13,435 nt of DNA from a bacterium (lineage in GTDB: Bacteria > Planctomycetota > UBA11346): NCBI GenBank assembly GCA_020049615.1, contig JAIFKN010000304.1:1-13435 (forward strand), written 5' to 3'. The position numbers and the translations under genes were made by a program. Position 1 is the stretch's first letter; every line of letters begins with the position of its first letter. Positions 12,979 to 13,435 of the stretch are shown piece after piece. The notes under the pieces were generated by a model. That model did no database searches and was not told where the DNA came from. It saw only the letters and a program-made list of their open reading frames with translations.

Positions 12979-13435
12979 ATGGCGAACGTGCTGGTCATCG
13001 ACGACAACCAGGGCAACCGTGAGACCTACGCCGAGGTGCTGGAGGACGACGGGCACAGCGTGCTCACCGCCGCCAGCGGCGAGGCCGGCCTCGCCAAGAT
13101 GGGCGCGGCGCAGGTCGACGTCGTACTGTGCGATCTCAAGCTGCCCAACATGGACGGGCTGGCCACCATGGAGCTGGCCCATGAGCGCTCCGGCGCGGTG
13201 CCGTGGATACTCATCACCGGGCACGGTTCCGAGGAGATCGCGGTCGCGGCGATCAAGCAGGGCGCCTTCAACTACCTGACCAAGCCGGTCGACATCGCCC
13301 GCCTCCGTGCGACGGTCGAGAGCGCCGGGCGGCTGGCCAGCGCAAACCGCGAGAACAAGGCGCTGCGCCGCGAACTCGGCTACGAGGAGGCGCTCGACCG
13401 CATCGTCGGCACCAGCCAGGCGATCCGCCAGGTCA
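12979..13435 (+). CDS. NtrC-family response regulator (3' truncated by the window)
   Basis: The 152 codons present hold a complete receiver domain with the acidic pair Asp8-Asp9, the phospho-acceptor Asp52 (VVLCDLKLPNMDG), Thr80 (ILITGHG) and Lys102 (YLTKPVD). A linker helix follows, then IVGTSQAIRQV, which is the usual opening of a sigma-54-interacting AAA+ domain (compare IGxSxAMxxV). The complete protein should therefore be an NtrC-type activator with a C-terminal DNA-binding helix-turn-helix beyond the window. It sits 3 nt after the kinase gene, so the two form a cognate pair. Target genes cannot be read from this window. Confidence 0.9.
   Translation, partial: MANVLVIDDNQGNRETYAEVLEDDGHSVLTAASGEAGLAKMGAAQVDVVLCDLKLPNMDGLATMELAHERSGAVPWILITGHGSEEIAVAAIKQGAFNYLTKPVDIARLRATVESAGRLASANRENKALRRELGYEEALDRIVGTSQAIRQV

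Noticed and set aside
1..13435. tRNA or rRNA genes, insertion sequences, phage or defence systems
   Set aside because: None was recognised. The coding content is core metabolism, translation and signalling, and I saw no transposase, integrase, nuclease or cloverleaf pattern.

Overview
This is a GC-rich bacterial segment, densely coded on both strands, that reads as an ordinary chromosomal region. It carries two truncated genes, one at each edge, and twelve complete ones. The contents suggest a member of the PVC superphylum, perhaps a planctomycete: a large protein joining SUMF1/FGE-like domains to a PQQ-type beta-propeller, a PhyH-family dioxygenase, long Ala/Pro/Lys-rich tails on several ribosomal proteins, and very high GC. 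This placement is an inference from gene style only; no rRNA or marker tree was available.

Left part (1-5980): the 3' portion of the FGE-like/PQQ-propeller gene (+) runs convergently, with a 24-nt gap, into a phytanoyl-CoA dioxygenase-family gene (-). A 138-nt divergent gap separates that gene from a + strand pair, D-hexose-6-phosphate mutarotase and proA (glutamate-5-semialdehyde dehydrogenase). Their stop and start codons overlap by one base. A 240-nt structured noncoding stretch with two strong tandem hairpins then lies between the convergent proA and prfA.

Central part (6221-11448, - strand): read in the direction of transcription, a TPR-repeat protein, rpsT (S20), rpsF (S6), ssb, rpsR (S18), rplI (L9), rpmE2 (zinc-independent type B L31) and prfA (release factor 1). 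The block rpsF-ssb-rpsR-rplI-rpmE2 is tightly packed and is surely one operon. A hairpin followed by TTTT lies just before prfA and may set its expression relative to the ribosomal genes.

Right part (11552-13435, + strand): peptide deformylase (def), a soluble NtrB-like histidine kinase overlapping it by 4 nt, and the start of an NtrC-family response regulator that is cut by the window edge after the first residues of its expected sigma-54 AAA+ domain. A 103-nt divergent promoter region with a perfect 6-bp inverted repeat separates this operon from the TPR gene.

I found no CRISPR array, transposase, prophage gene, tRNA, rRNA or recognised defence system. The most unusual points are the clustered C-terminal extensions on ribosomal proteins (especially the roughly 98-residue tail of L9, encoded partly by 18-bp repeats), the FGE-like/PQQ fusion without a visible FGE cysteine pair, the hairpin just ahead of prfA, and the coupling of def to a sensorless two-component pair.
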